Source: Ktedonobacteria bacterium
GTDB lineage: Bacteria; Chloroflexota; Ktedonobacteria; Ktedonobacterales; JACDGC01
Direction of reading: 5' to 3'
NCBI GenBank assembly: GCA_027459785.1
Contig: DAIDGU010000083.1
Coordinates: forward strand, 1 to 62,708
Length of the DNA: 62,708 nucleotides
Shown here: positions 16,267 to 24,828 of the stretch, in pieces
Layout: each line of letters opens with the position of its first letter
Position numbering within the stretch: position 1 is the stretch's first letter
Notes under the pieces: generated by a model
What the model saw: only the letters and a program-made list of their open reading frames with translations
Told to the model about the DNA's origin: nothing
The model's database searches: none
Position numbers and translations under genes: made by a program

Positions 16267-17871
16267 GTGTCGTGGTTATTGACGATTCTGGTCTTTCTGC
16301 CGACCGTGGGCGCGCTGGCCGTGATGGTCGCGCCGCAGGGCGTGGTGAAGTGGGTGGCGGCGGTTTTCACGGGCGTCACCTTTCTGCTCTCGTTCTGGTT
16401 GTATATCGGTCCCCTGGTCCATATGGGCTTTTTGGGGCCGCTGAATAACACGGGCGGTTTCGGCACCGTGATGAGTCCGGCGTGGATGGATGCATCCCCC
16501 TGGATTCACTTCACGGTCGGTTCGTTGCAACTCAACATCGACTATCGCCTGGGCGCGGACGGCTTGAGCATCTTCATGTTGATCCTCAACGCCATGCTCT
16601 CGTTCCTGGCGGTCATCGGCTCGTGGCACATCGACAAGCGCCCGCGCGAATACATGGCGCTGTTGCTGATCCTGGAAACGGGCGTGATGGGCGTTTTCTG
16701 CGCCTTCGACCTCTACCTCTTCTGGCTTTTCTGGGAAGTCGAGTTGATCCCGATGTTCCTGCTGATCGCCATCTGGGGCGGGCGGCGGCGCGAGTACGCG
16801 GCGTGGAAGTTCGTGCTCTACACGATCTTCGGCTCGGCCTTCATGCTGGGCGGGATCTTCCTGATCTACTTCATGCTAGGCGGCCAGACGGGCATCTATT
16901 CGGCCTCGTTCGCGTTCCTGGCCTCGCATCAGGTGGCGGGCAATCTGCTCGTCGGCGGCGCGGCCATCTCGGCGCAGCTCGCCATCTTCCTGCTGCTCTA
17001 CCTCGGCTTCGCCATCAAGATCCCGATGGTCCCCTTCCACACCTGGCTGCCCGACGCGCATACGGAAGCGCCCACAGCGGTCAGCGTGTTGCTGGCGGGC
17101 ATCCTGCTGAAGATGGGCGCATATGGGCTGATCCGTATCTGCATCGACTTCGCCCCCGCTGGCGCGCATCTTTTCGCGTTGCCGTTGGCGATCCTCGGCG
17201 CGGTCAACATCCTGTATGGCGCGGGTTGCTCGCTGGTGCAACAAGACATGAAGCGGCTGATCGCCTATTCCAGCGTCAGCCACATGGGCTTCGTGATCCT
17301 CGGCGTCGCCGCCGCCGTCGGCCCCGGCGCGACCAATGCGGCTTTCAAGGAAGCGGCGCTCACCGGCGCGGCGATCCAGATGTTCTCGCACGGGGCCATC
17401 ACGGGCATGCTCTTCTTCTGCGTGGGCGTGCTGTACGAGAAGGCGCACATCCGCGACATCGACGTTTTCGGTGGCCTGCAAGCGCGTATGCCGCGCCTAA
17501 CGTGGATCTACACCTTCGCGGCGATGGCCTCGCTGGGCTTGCCCGGCCTGAGCGGCTTCGTCGCCGAGTATCTGATCTATACCAGCGTCTACGCGATCTA
17601 TCCCGCGCAAACCATCGTGGCGGCCTCGGCGATGATCATCACCGCCGGCTATCTGCTGTGGATGATCAAACGCTCATTCTATGGCCCGCTGAACCCGCAT
17701 TGGTCCGGCATCGCCGACGCGAGCATCCTGGAGATGGCACCGCTGGTGATGCTGGGCGTGGTAGTGCTGATCGTCGGCATCTATCCGGGCTGGCTGGTCG
17801 ATCTGCTGCGGCCTAGCCTGCACCAGATCATCCAAAACGTGAACGGCTCCGTCGCCGGTTTACATCGTTAA
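16267..17871 (+). CDS. nuoM: NADH-quinone oxidoreductase subunit M
   Basis: Second antiporter-like complex I subunit, 534 residues and ~14 helices. Family motifs: FWEVELIPMFLLIAIWGG with the key membrane glutamate, PFHTWLPDAHTEAPTAVSVLLAG, and KRLIAYSSVSHMGFVILG. It begins with GTG (16267), 13 bp after nuoL, with GCAGGTAG upstream. The N-terminal region matches the usual length so no extension is needed. Confidence 0.96.
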   Translation: MSWLLTILVFLPTVGALAVMVAPQGVVKWVAAVFTGVTFLLSFWLYIGPLVHMGFLGPLNNTGGFGTVMSPAWMDASPWIHFTVGSLQLNIDYRLGADGLSIFMLILNAMLSFLAVIGSWHIDKRPREYMALLLILETGVMGVFCAFDLYLFWLFWEVELIPMFLLIAIWGGRRREYAAWKFVLYTIFGSAFMLGGIFLIYFMLGGQTGIYSASFAFLASHQVAGNLLVGGAAISAQLAIFLLLYLGFAIKIPMVPFHTWLPDAHTEAPTAVSVLLAGILLKMGAYGLIRICIDFAPAGAHLFALPLAILGAVNILYGAGCSLVQQDMKRLIAYSSVSHMGFVILGVAAAVGPGATNAAFKEAALTGAAIQMFSHGAITGMLFFCVGVLYEKAHIRDIDVFGGLQARMPRLTWIYTFAAMASLGLPGLSGFVAEYLIYTSVYAIYPAQTIVAASAMIITAGYLLWMIKRSFYGPLNPHWSGIADASILEMAPLVMLGVVVLIVGIYPGWLVDLLRPSLHQIIQNVNGSVAGLHR

Positions 17872-17886
17872 GGGAGCAAGAGAACC

Positions 17887-19413
17887 ATGAGCATTACTGC
17901 GACCGATCTCTGGCTCCTTTCGCCGGAGATCGCGCTGACCCTTTTGGCGCTGCTGGTGCTGTCGCTGGACTTCGTCGTCAAGCGCAAGGCGATCCTCAGC
18001 ATCGTATCGATCCTGGGCTTGATCGCGCCCGCCGCTTTCGTGACGCAGATCGGCCTGACGGGGAGCCGCCCCCTGAGCGGCTTCTATGGCATGTTGCGCG
18101 TGGATAACTACGCGCTCTTCTTCGATTACCTTTTCCTGCTGATCGGCGCGGGCGTGGTGCTGGTGTCGTATGACTACGTCCGGCTCTACCTGAAGAACAC
18201 CGGCGAGTTTTACGCGCTGATGCTCTTTTCGCTGGTCGGCGCGATGATGATGGCCAGCAGCAGCGAGCTGATCACGATCTACATCGCGCTGGAACTGACG
18301 AGCTTCCCGCTGTATATCATGGCGGGCATGCTGCGCAACAGCGTGCCGGGCGATCCCGGCTCGGCCTCGCGCTCCTCGGAGGCGGGCATCAAGTATGTGC
18401 TGCTGGGCGCGATGTCGTCGGCGATCCTGCTCTATGGCATGGCGCTGCTCTACGGCTCGACCGGCTCGACCGATCTCGGCGAGATCGCCACGGCGCTCAC
18501 CAGCATCGGCCACGGCCCCAACAGCCTGGTTTTGCTGCTGGCGGATGTGTTCATCTTCGCGGGCTTCGGCTTCAAGATCTCCGCTGTGCCGTTCCACATG
18601 TGGGCGCCGGATATCTATGAGGGCGCGCCCACGCCGGGGACGCTGTTCTTCTCCGTCGCGTCCAAGACGGCGGGCTTCGCCGCGCTGATCCGCGTCTTCG
18701 TAGATGGTGGCCTGGTGCAGACCAGTTCCTTCTACCTGTGGGGGCTGATCGCCATTGCCGCCATCCTGTCGATGACGCTGGGCAATGTCGTCGCCATTGT
18801 GCAGAGCGACATCAAGCGCATGATGGCCTATTCCAGCATCGCGCAAGCAGGCTACATCCTGGTCGGCTTCGCGGCGCTGGCCTATCGCCCCGGCGGCGCG
18901 TCCCAGGCCGGCAACGCGGCGATCCTGGTCTTCCTGGCGATCTATGTGATCACCAACATTGGTGCCTTCGCGGGCATCATCGCGCTGGCGAACGCGACAG
19001 GCGGCGAGCGCGTGCGCGACTTCGATGGCCTGGTGCGCCGCAGCCCCACGCTGGCGGTCGGGATGGCGCTGTGCCTGCTCTCGCTGGCGGGCATCCCGCC
19101 TTTAGCCGGCGCGGTGAGCAAGATCATCATCTTCATCTCCGCCTGGCAAGATGGCGGTTTGCTGCCCTGGCTGGTGATCATCGCGCTGATCAACAGCGTC
19201 ATCTCCATCGCCTACTACGTCGGCGTGGTCTATCGCATCTTCGTCAGCCCCCCGCCGCGCGAGGACCGGCTGCGCGTGTCGCCGGCGCTCTCGGTGGCGC
19301 TGGGCCTCAGCGTGGTCGCCATCATCGCCACGACGATCTTCATCCAGCCGCTGCTTTCCGCCGGTGGCCTGGGCGCGAACGATCTGGTGGGGTTCTTGGG
19401 GCTGACGCACTGA
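17887..19413 (+). CDS. nuoN: NADH-quinone oxidoreductase subunit N
   Basis: Third antiporter-like subunit of complex I, 508 residues. Motifs: ALELTSFPLYIMAGML, PFHMWAPDIYEGAPTPGTLFFS, and KRMMAYSSIAQAGYILVG. AAGGGAGC precedes the ATG, 15 bp after nuoM. It ends the nuoJKLMN operon, with a terminator directly after. A 113-bp piece of its 3' end (19267-19379) is duplicated exactly at 20223-20335. Subunits A-I are not in the window, so the peripheral arm is encoded elsewhere or this is a split locus. Confidence 0.96.
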   Translation: MSITATDLWLLSPEIALTLLALLVLSLDFVVKRKAILSIVSILGLIAPAAFVTQIGLTGSRPLSGFYGMLRVDNYALFFDYLFLLIGAGVVLVSYDYVRLYLKNTGEFYALMLFSLVGAMMMASSSELITIYIALELTSFPLYIMAGMLRNSVPGDPGSASRSSEAGIKYVLLGAMSSAILLYGMALLYGSTGSTDLGEIATALTSIGHGPNSLVLLLADVFIFAGFGFKISAVPFHMWAPDIYEGAPTPGTLFFSVASKTAGFAALIRVFVDGGLVQTSSFYLWGLIAIAAILSMTLGNVVAIVQSDIKRMMAYSSIAQAGYILVGFAALAYRPGGASQAGNAAILVFLAIYVITNIGAFAGIIALANATGGERVRDFDGLVRRSPTLAVGMALCLLSLAGIPPLAGAVSKIIIFISAWQDGGLLPWLVIIALINSVISIAYYVGVVYRIFVSPPPREDRLRVSPALSVALGLSVVAIIATTIFIQPLLSAGGLGANDLVGFLGLTH

Positions 19414-19420
19414 ACTAACA

Positions 19421-19447
19421 AGAGCGCACTATTGCTGGTGCGCTTTT
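19421..19447 (+). terminator. Rho-independent terminator of the nuo operon
   Basis: Stem AGAGCGCAC (19421-19429) with GTGCGCTTT (19438-19446, one G-T pair), an 8-nt loop and a terminal run of T. It begins 7 bp after the nuoN stop. Confidence 0.75.
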
Positions 19448-19470
19448 CCCATCTGGTGAAACGAGAGACG

Positions 19471-19911
19471 ATGGCACAAAACGCTGCGGCAATGGTGGAT
19501 CTGAGGGCGCTTTCACCACTGACGGAGATCGTCATCCGTGCTGGATCGCTGAATCGCCCCGATGCCAGGGACATTCTGATCGATGGATACGAGGATGATC
19601 CCCGCTATCCTAATGTGTTTGGACTCAGCACGGTATTCCGTCAGGGAGCATCGCTCGACGAGCTGGCACGCGCCGCCCACTTCCCACATGGCAAGATCGG
19701 CTATTCCGTACTCGACCGCATTCGACAGGAATTGGTGGCTGTTGGCTACGAGATGGTGCTATTCATCACACCAACCGCGCGCTATGCTGATCATCATACT
19801 CTGGGTATCATGAAAAATGGGCAAGTGCAGCAGACCTTGGATGGCATTGCAGCAGATGCATTGCTCAGGGCTTTCACTGTGGTGTCTAATCCTTATAAGG
19901 GCAAGCCCTAA
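19471..19911 (+). CDS. Hypothetical protein, first gene of a two-gene cassette
   Basis: A 146-residue soluble protein that I do not recognise. It has a C-terminal ADHHTLGIM ... ALLRAFTVVSNPYKGKP region that could be a small enzyme or toxin fold, but no catalytic motif is certain. The start at 19471 follows GAGAGACG; an ATG-like start at 19432 would lie inside the nuo terminator. GC content is visibly lower than in nuoN. Together with the next gene (17 bp downstream) it lies between nuoN and a duplicated fragment of nuoN, which suggests recent arrival as a cassette. A toxin-antitoxin or other defence role is possible but unproven. Confidence 0.55.
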   Translation: MAQNAAAMVDLRALSPLTEIVIRAGSLNRPDARDILIDGYEDDPRYPNVFGLSTVFRQGASLDELARAAHFPHGKIGYSVLDRIRQELVAVGYEMVLFITPTARYADHHTLGIMKNGQVQQTLDGIAADALLRAFTVVSNPYKGKP

Positions 19912-19927
19912 CCGGTAGGAGGCATCT

Positions 19928-20173
19928 ATGCAAGAAGTGTTCGCAGACTTCGCTAAACTCGAAGAGTGGCCCGGCGTCGGCATGGCAATCCCGCTCGGAT
20001 CGCTTTCACGCCGCCCAGAGCTTGCCGCCCTCGAAGGCCAAACAGTGATGCTCACAGATCGGCTTGATCTGCGCGCGCAAGGGCGCATTGTGCAGTATAA
20101 TGGCTGGTGGTATGGTGTGCAGACTGGCGAGCTAGAGGACATTTATCCCGAAGCCTCGCAAACCACAGCTTAA
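19928..20173 (+). CDS. Hypothetical small protein, second gene of the cassette
   Basis: An 81-residue acidic protein with a strong ribosome site (GGTAGGAGGC) and a sensible start. The second half (LEGQTVMLTDRLDLRAQGRI..NGWWYGV) is strand-rich and could be a small beta-barrel. No known family is recognised. Close spacing after the previous gene implies one transcript and related roles, perhaps as a protein pair. Confidence 0.6.
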   Translation: MQEVFADFAKLEEWPGVGMAIPLGSLSRRPELAALEGQTVMLTDRLDLRAQGRIVQYNGWWYGVQTGELEDIYPEASQTTA

Positions 20174-20207
20174 AGAAAATAGCGGATTCGCAAGAATTGA
20201 TTGCGCG

Positions 20208-20335
20208 CCTCCGCGCGAAGATCGGCTGCGCGTGTCGCCGGCGCTCTCGGTGGCGCTGGGCCTCAGCGTGGTCGCCATCATCGCCACGACGATCTTCATC
20301 CAGCCGCTGCTTTCCGCCGGTGGCCTGGGCGCGAA
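20208..20335 (+). pseudogene. Duplicated 3' fragment of nuoN
   Basis: Positions 20223-20335 are identical to 19267-19379 of nuoN (113 bp). The 15 bp before that match with three differences, all at synonymous third codon positions of PPRED. After the identical block the copy diverges and reaches a stop within six codons. With no start codon and only ~43 codons it cannot make a functional subunit. It marks the far end of the two-gene cassette. Confidence 0.85.
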
Positions 20336-20420
20336 TTGGTTGTGTTGTTCTTAGGCTTTGTTTTTATCCATCATCGCATTTGACTAGCCGCTTAAAGAAC
20401 CTCATCAGTGGCTCCGCCTC

Positions 20421-20603
20421 ATGCTGAATACACTCTGGGTGTTAGGCTGCATGTTAGGTATTGTAGAGGTGCTAGCTTTTGCCATAAACGGGACCGTGAC
20501 GAGTCAGGGCATCATCACGGCAACAGCGAGTCTGATTGGTACCATTGCTTGCATTCTTGTCATTGGAATTCTGTTCGATAGGCATGGGAAATCGTCATAC
20601 TGA
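20421..20603 (+). CDS. Possible small two-helix membrane peptide
   Basis: A 60-residue open frame encoding two hydrophobic stretches (VLGCMLGIVEVLAFAI and ITATASLIGTIACILVIGIL) and a charged tail (FDRHGKSSY). The composition is like a real membrane peptide and the base composition is AT-richer than the neighbours, but there is no good ribosome site. It may be a remnant from the same insertion event as the adjacent nuoN fragment. Confidence 0.35.
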   Translation: MLNTLWVLGCMLGIVEVLAFAINGTVTSQGIITATASLIGTIACILVIGILFDRHGKSSY

Positions 20604-20665
20604 ATTGTCAGTAATTCCGATGCGCGATTGTATAAAGATAAGGCTGATAGGAGGCATGGGCTAGA

Positions 20666-20695
20666 TGGCGACAATGTGCTATACTATCAGGCATA
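20666..20695 (+). promoter_or_regulatory. Possible promoter for argCB
   Basis: A good -10 (TATACT, 20690-20695) with only a weak -35 (TGGCGA, 20666-20671, 18-bp spacer), 78 bp before the argC start. Confidence 0.4.
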
Positions 20696-20772
20696 CACCC
20701 CCGGAGACGATGCCGTCTGCCACGCATCCCGCCGCACAGCCGCGCCGGGCAATCCTTTACGTGGAGGACCGG

Positions 20773-21816
20773 ATGCCTGTTCCGTCTCCCATCCCCACGG
20801 CGGTCGTCGGCGTCACCGGCTATGAGGGCGCGAACCTCGCGCGCCTGCTCGCCGCCCATCCCCAATTCGCGCTGATTGAAGCGACCGCGCGCAGTGAGGC
20901 CGGCACGCCGCTGGGCCGCGCGCTGCCCGCGCTCGTCGGCACGCCCTGCGCCGATGTGATCATCACCGCAAGCGTGCGCGAGGCCGCGCTCGTCTTCATC
21001 GCCGCGCCCCACGGCCCCGCCGGGGAGCTTGCCGCCGCGTGCCGGCGCGCCGGGCGGCGTGTCATCGATCTTTCGGCGGATTTTCGCCTGCGCGATCCCG
21101 CCCAATATAGCCAGTGGTACGGCCACGTCCACCCCGCGCCGGAGTTGCTGCCGGGGGCGGTGTATGGGCTGGTCGAGTGGCAGCGCGAGGCGATCCGCGA
21201 GGCCGATCTCATCGCCAATCCGGGCTGCTTCCCCACGGCGGCGATCCTGGCGCTGGCCCCCGCGCTGGCGGCGGGGCTGATCCAGCCAGCGATCATCGTG
21301 GACGCGAAGACGGCGATCAGTGGCGCTGGCCGTTCGCCCACGCGCCGCGTGCATTTCAGCGAGACGCATGATTCCATCGCGCCCTATAACCTGGGCAGCC
21401 ATCGGCACCTGCCGGAGATGGTGAACCTGCTCGGCGATCTCATGCCGGCAAGCGATCCGCCGCAGATCACCTTCGTGCCGCATCTGGTGCCGATGAGTCG
21501 GGGCATCCTGGCGACGTGTTACGCCACGCTGCAACCGGGTGTCACTATCGCCGATCTCACCGCCGCGTATCAGGCGCGCTATGCCGGCGAGCCGTTCGTG
21601 CAAATGATCGACCACCCGCCGGAGACGGCCTGGGTGCGCGGCAGTAACCGCTGCCTGATTCACATCGCGGGCGACGCGGTGCCGGGACGCGCGATCATCA
21701 TCAGCGCCATCGACAATTTGATGAAGGGTGGCGCGGGCCAGGCGATCCAAAACGCGAATCTGCGCTACGGTTTGCCGGAGACCGCCGGGCTGGCGGCGGG
21801 AGGACTGTGGCCGTGA
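20773..21816 (+). CDS. argC: N-acetyl-gamma-glutamyl-phosphate reductase
   Basis: Third enzyme of arginine biosynthesis: NADPH-dependent reduction of N-acetylglutamyl phosphate to the semialdehyde. The 347-residue protein has the N-terminal Rossmann motif VVGVTGYEGANLARLL, the catalytic cysteine C152 in ANPGCFPTAAIL, SGAGRSPTRRVHFSE and the HRHLPE segment. The start at 20773 is fixed by GTGGAGGACCGG directly before it; longer in-frame starts would lie upstream of the predicted promoter. Its stop overlaps the argB start (GTGA). Confidence 0.95.
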   Translation: MPVPSPIPTAVVGVTGYEGANLARLLAAHPQFALIEATARSEAGTPLGRALPALVGTPCADVIITASVREAALVFIAAPHGPAGELAAACRRAGRRVIDLSADFRLRDPAQYSQWYGHVHPAPELLPGAVYGLVEWQREAIREADLIANPGCFPTAAILALAPALAAGLIQPAIIVDAKTAISGAGRSPTRRVHFSETHDSIAPYNLGSHRHLPEMVNLLGDLMPASDPPQITFVPHLVPMSRGILATCYATLQPGVTIADLTAAYQARYAGEPFVQMIDHPPETAWVRGSNRCLIHIAGDAVPGRAIIISAIDNLMKGGAGQAIQNANLRYGLPETAGLAAGGLWP

Positions 21817-22778
21817 GCAGCACACGGATTGAGGGTGAGATGTCGGTACGGGATGAGCGGGCAGCGGATGAGCGGGCGGGGACGCGGGCGGTTGAAACCG
21901 CGCCTAAGAGCCTGGCGGCTACGAAGTCCGGCCAAGCCGAACTGGAGCGATCACCCCCTCTCCATCCGCAGGTGGGATGTAGGGGCGACCCTTGTGGTCG
22001 CCCTGGGGGTGGGGCCGCGTGCGTGGTGAAGATCGGCGGCAGCACGCTGGATGGCGTGGCGGGTGTGCTGGATGCGCTGGCGGCGGCGTGGCGGGCAGGT
22101 TATGCGCCGGTGGTGGTGCATGGCGGCGGGCCGATCATCAACGAATGGCTGCGCCGGCTGGGCATCGTGCCGCAGTTCGTCGCCGGGCGGCGCGTGACGG
22201 ATGCCGCGACGCTGGAAGTCGCCTGCGCGGTCATGGGCGGCGTGATCAACAACGGTCTCGTCGAAGAATTGGTGCGGCGCGGCGTGCCAGCGGTGGGGCT
22301 GAGCGGCCTGGCCGCGGGGATGATTCGCGCCGAACGCGCCGGGGACGATCATGGGCTGGTGGGCCTGAACCCCCAGGCGGATGCCGCGCCGCTGCGGGCG
22401 TTGCTCGCGGGGGGCTTTGTCCCCGTCGTCGCGCCGTTGGCGCTCGGCCCCGCCGGCGAATGCCTGAACCTGAATGCCGACGATGCAGCGATGGCGCTGG
22501 CCCGCGCGCTCAACGCCGATCATCTGCTCTTCGTCAGCGATGTGCCGGGTGTGCGCGATAAAGCGGGCGCGATCATCCCGCGCCTGACGGCCCGCGCAGC
22601 GGACGCCCTGCTGCGCGACGGCACAATCACCGGCGGCATGATCCCCAAGATCGAAGCGTGCCTGACGGCATTGGAAGATGTGCCGGCGATCCACATCATC
22701 GACAGCGCGGCAGCGACCGATCTGCGCGGCGTGCTGGCCGGCGACCATGCGGCAGGCACGCGCCTGGTGGTGCGCTGA
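21813..22778 (+). CDS. argB: Acetylglutamate kinase with repeat-derived N-terminal extension
   Basis: Second enzyme of arginine synthesis; phosphorylates N-acetylglutamate. The amino-acid-kinase core starts at KIGG (residues 73-76) and carries VVVHGGGPIINEW, AGRRVTDA, NLNADDAAMALA, FVSDVPGVRD and GGMIPKIEACL. A GTG start at 21813 overlaps the argC stop by 4 nt and has GGGAGG nine bases upstream. The first ~70 residues are abnormal: residues ~23-66 are translated from repeat families A, B and D (for example GTRAVETAPKS). Normal ArgB has only a short segment before the kinase fold. The core is intact, so the enzyme is probably active. Confidence 0.93.
   Translation: MSSTRIEGEMSVRDERAADERAGTRAVETAPKSLAATKSGQAELERSPPLHPQVGCRGDPCGRPGGGAACVVKIGGSTLDGVAGVLDALAAAWRAGYAPVVVHGGGPIINEWLRRLGIVPQFVAGRRVTDAATLEVACAVMGGVINNGLVEELVRRGVPAVGLSGLAAGMIRAERAGDDHGLVGLNPQADAAPLRALLAGGFVPVVAPLALGPAGECLNLNADDAAMALARALNADHLLFVSDVPGVRDKAGAIIPRLTARAADALLRDGTITGGMIPKIEACLTALEDVPAIHIIDSAAATDLRGVLAGDHAAGTRLVVR
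21881..22018. repeat. Nested repeats A, B and D inside argB
   Basis: A family A left arm (GCGGGCGGTTGAAACCGCGC) starts near 21883. It is followed by a family B left half (CCCCTCTCCATCCGC, from 21955). A separate 27-bp palindrome, GTAGGGGCGACC-CTT-GTGGTCGCC (family D, 21979-22005), interrupts B, whose GGGGTGGGGCC tail resumes at 22006. All of it is translated in frame. Confidence 0.85.
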
Positions 22779-22800
22779 ATCCGGTTTCGTGTGGCCCTCG

Positions 22801-22832
22801 TATGGGCGCGCTGCAACGCGCCCTCGTTCCCC
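22801..22832. repeat. Family E repeat after argB
   Basis: TATGGGCGCG then GCGCCCTCGTTCCCCC, matching the copy at 7469-7500. The remaining gap up to 23008 holds the kinase ribosome site and nothing else that I recognise. Confidence 0.6.
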
Positions 22833-23008
22833 CTTGATCGCCGTTTTCTCGTCTGCACAAACGGCGGTATATTCACGGTCTATTCCGGCTCGGTCCCCCA
22901 AAATATGCCACCCTCTTGCCCTCGTCTGCCAACCCGACTACAATGGAGATGCCAACAAACGCTTTGCAAAGACGCAAGATACATCGGTGCCGTGAAAGAG
23001 GGATTGTT

Positions 23009-24391
23009 ATGGCACGTCCTGTGAGCCCATCTGGCGCGTTGGTGCGCGCCCTCGAAGCCCAGCGGCGACGCCGCCTGCTCGGCTTGCTGATTCCGACCGG
23101 CATCATCCTCACCAGCATCGCCATCATCAGCGGCGCGGCGGCGATCATCCAGGGGCAGGCGCAGGCAGGCATGACCATCACCGTCAGCCTCTCCGTCTTC
23201 CTGGTGGCCTGCATGAGCGGGGCCGGCGTCGCGCTACGGCGTGAGCGCGTAGATATCGCCACGCTCCTGTTCACCAGCAGCGCCGTCCTCACTATCGTGG
23301 GCATCGTGACGGTGTTGTGCGTGGCGACGCCCTTTTCCGCGCAGAGCCTGGTTCAGCTCGCGTGCCTGTCGATCGTGGTCGTGCTGGCCGGCGCGGTGGG
23401 CGACGCGCGCACCATCATCCTCGCCGCCGCGCTGGAAAGCCTGGTCATCACCCTGATCTTCCTGCTGGTGCCGGCGGCTGGTCCGCTGGCCGGAGCCATG
23501 CTGCCGCAACGGCTGATCCTGATCATCGGCACGCTGACCTATCACTGGGCCATCGCGGCGCTGCTGATCGCGGTGGTACGCACGTTGCGCCAAACGCTGG
23601 ATTCGCTGGAGCAGACCACCAACGAACTCACCCAGGCGCAACAGATCGACGATCTGAAAGATCAGTTCATCACGCAGGTCAATCACGAACTGCGCACGCC
23701 GATCATGAGCCTGCAAGGTTATGTCGATCTGATCTATGAATTGGATGCGACGCTCTCGGCGGAGGACCGGCACGCGATGCTGGTGAAGGCGCGCAGCGCG
23801 GGCGAAAACCTGATCCGCTTCATCAATGACGTGCTGGATACGCGGCGAGTTGATCGTGATACCGATTTTGCGCGCACCGGCGTGCCGTTGCGCCCGACCG
23901 TCGCCGACGCGCTGATGCTGATCGGCCCTGCGGAGCAACGGCCCATCCACGTAGCGGTCGCCAGCGATCTGGCGATCTGGGGTGAGCCGACGCGCTTGCT
24001 CCAAGTCCTCACCAATCTGCTGACCAATGCGATCAAATATTCCCCAGCGGGAGCGCCCATCGAGGTCGCGGCGCGGGCGGCAGCGGATGGCATGGTGGAG
24101 ATCAGCGTGCGCGACTATGGGCTGGGGATTCCGCCGGAGCAAGCCGCCGCGCTCTTCCACCGCTTCGTGCGCCTGGAACGCGATCTGCGGTCGCGGGTGC
24201 GCGGCACCGGCGTGGGACTATACCTCTGCCGCACGTATGTTGAGGCGATGGGCGGCACGATCCATATTGAAAGCAGCGGCGTGCCTGGCGCTGGCTCGCG
24301 CTTCGTCGTGCGGCTGCCGGCTGCCGGCCCGGAGGCGCTGCTGACGCCGGGCCTGTTGCCCACGCGCAAGCTCGAAAGGAGTCGCCCATGA
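23009..24391 (+). CDS. Membrane sensor histidine kinase
   Basis: About 460 residues. The N-terminal half has five to six hydrophobic helices (LLGLLIPTGIILTSIAI; ILAAALESLVITLIFLLVP) with short loops, like a membrane-embedded sensor rather than a periplasmic one. A coiled-coil linker (DSLEQTTNELTQAQQ) leads to the phosphoacceptor QVNHELRTPIMSL, then the ATPase domain with NLLTNAIKYSPAG, DYGLGIPPEQ and GTGVGLYLC. The start at 23009 follows GAGGGATT. It overlaps the response-regulator start by 4 nt (ATGA), so the two form a translationally coupled two-component pair. Confidence 0.93.
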   Translation: MARPVSPSGALVRALEAQRRRRLLGLLIPTGIILTSIAIISGAAAIIQGQAQAGMTITVSLSVFLVACMSGAGVALRRERVDIATLLFTSSAVLTIVGIVTVLCVATPFSAQSLVQLACLSIVVVLAGAVGDARTIILAAALESLVITLIFLLVPAAGPLAGAMLPQRLILIIGTLTYHWAIAALLIAVVRTLRQTLDSLEQTTNELTQAQQIDDLKDQFITQVNHELRTPIMSLQGYVDLIYELDATLSAEDRHAMLVKARSAGENLIRFINDVLDTRRVDRDTDFARTGVPLRPTVADALMLIGPAEQRPIHVAVASDLAIWGEPTRLLQVLTNLLTNAIKYSPAGAPIEVAARAAADGMVEISVRDYGLGIPPEQAAALFHRFVRLERDLRSRVRGTGVGLYLCRTYVEAMGGTIHIESSGVPGAGSRFVVRLPAAGPEALLTPGLLPTRKLERSRP

Positions 24392-24828
24392 CCCCCGCCG
24401 TACCCTTGACCGTGCTTGTCGTGGAAGATCAGGACGATCTGCGGTCGCTGCTCATCGACACGATGACGCGCCTGGGCGGCTACCGAACCTTCGGCGCGGC
24501 GGATGGCGCGCAGGGATTGGAGGCCGTCTACGAGTGCCAACCGGACTGCGTGATCGTCGATGTGCTGATGCCCTTGCTCGACGGTTTCCAATTCGTGCAA
24601 GCGCTGCGGGGCGATCCGCAGACCGCGACCATCCCGATCATCGTGCTAACCGCGCTGGCCCAGGAGGCGAACCAGTTTCGCGGATTGGCGCTGGGGGCGG
24701 ACCGTTATCTGCTCAAGCCTACCCGTCCGCTGGAATTGATCGCCGCCGTGCGCGAGGTGCTGACCGTCACCGAAGCCCAGCGCCAGGCCAGCCAACGGCT
24801 GTTGGCCGAACGCGAGCCGCCCAGCTAA
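24388..24828 (+). CDS. Single-domain response regulator (CheY-like)
   Basis: A 146-residue receiver with no output domain. Acidic pocket E13/D14 (VVEDQDD), phospho-acceptor D58 (VIVDVLMP), switch Thr88 (VLTAL) and Lys110 (LLKPTRP) are all present, so it should be phosphorylated by the kinase whose gene it overlaps. It probably works through protein contacts. Its stop overlaps the convergent SRPBCC gene by 4 bp. Confidence 0.93.
   Translation: MTPAVPLTVLVVEDQDDLRSLLIDTMTRLGGYRTFGAADGAQGLEAVYECQPDCVIVDVLMPLLDGFQFVQALRGDPQTATIPIIVLTALAQEANQFRGLALGADRYLLKPTRPLELIAAVREVLTVTEAQRQASQRLLAEREPPS

Noticed and set aside
20201..20383. Open frame of 60 codons over the nuoN duplicate
   Set aside because: It reads the duplicated nuoN sequence in a different frame from NuoN and gives an Arg/Ala-rich product with no support.
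20605..20636. Promoter TTGTCA ... TATAAA before argC
   Set aside because: The spacer is 20 bp, too long for a normal sigma-70 promoter; the -10 at 20690-20695 is nearer argC.
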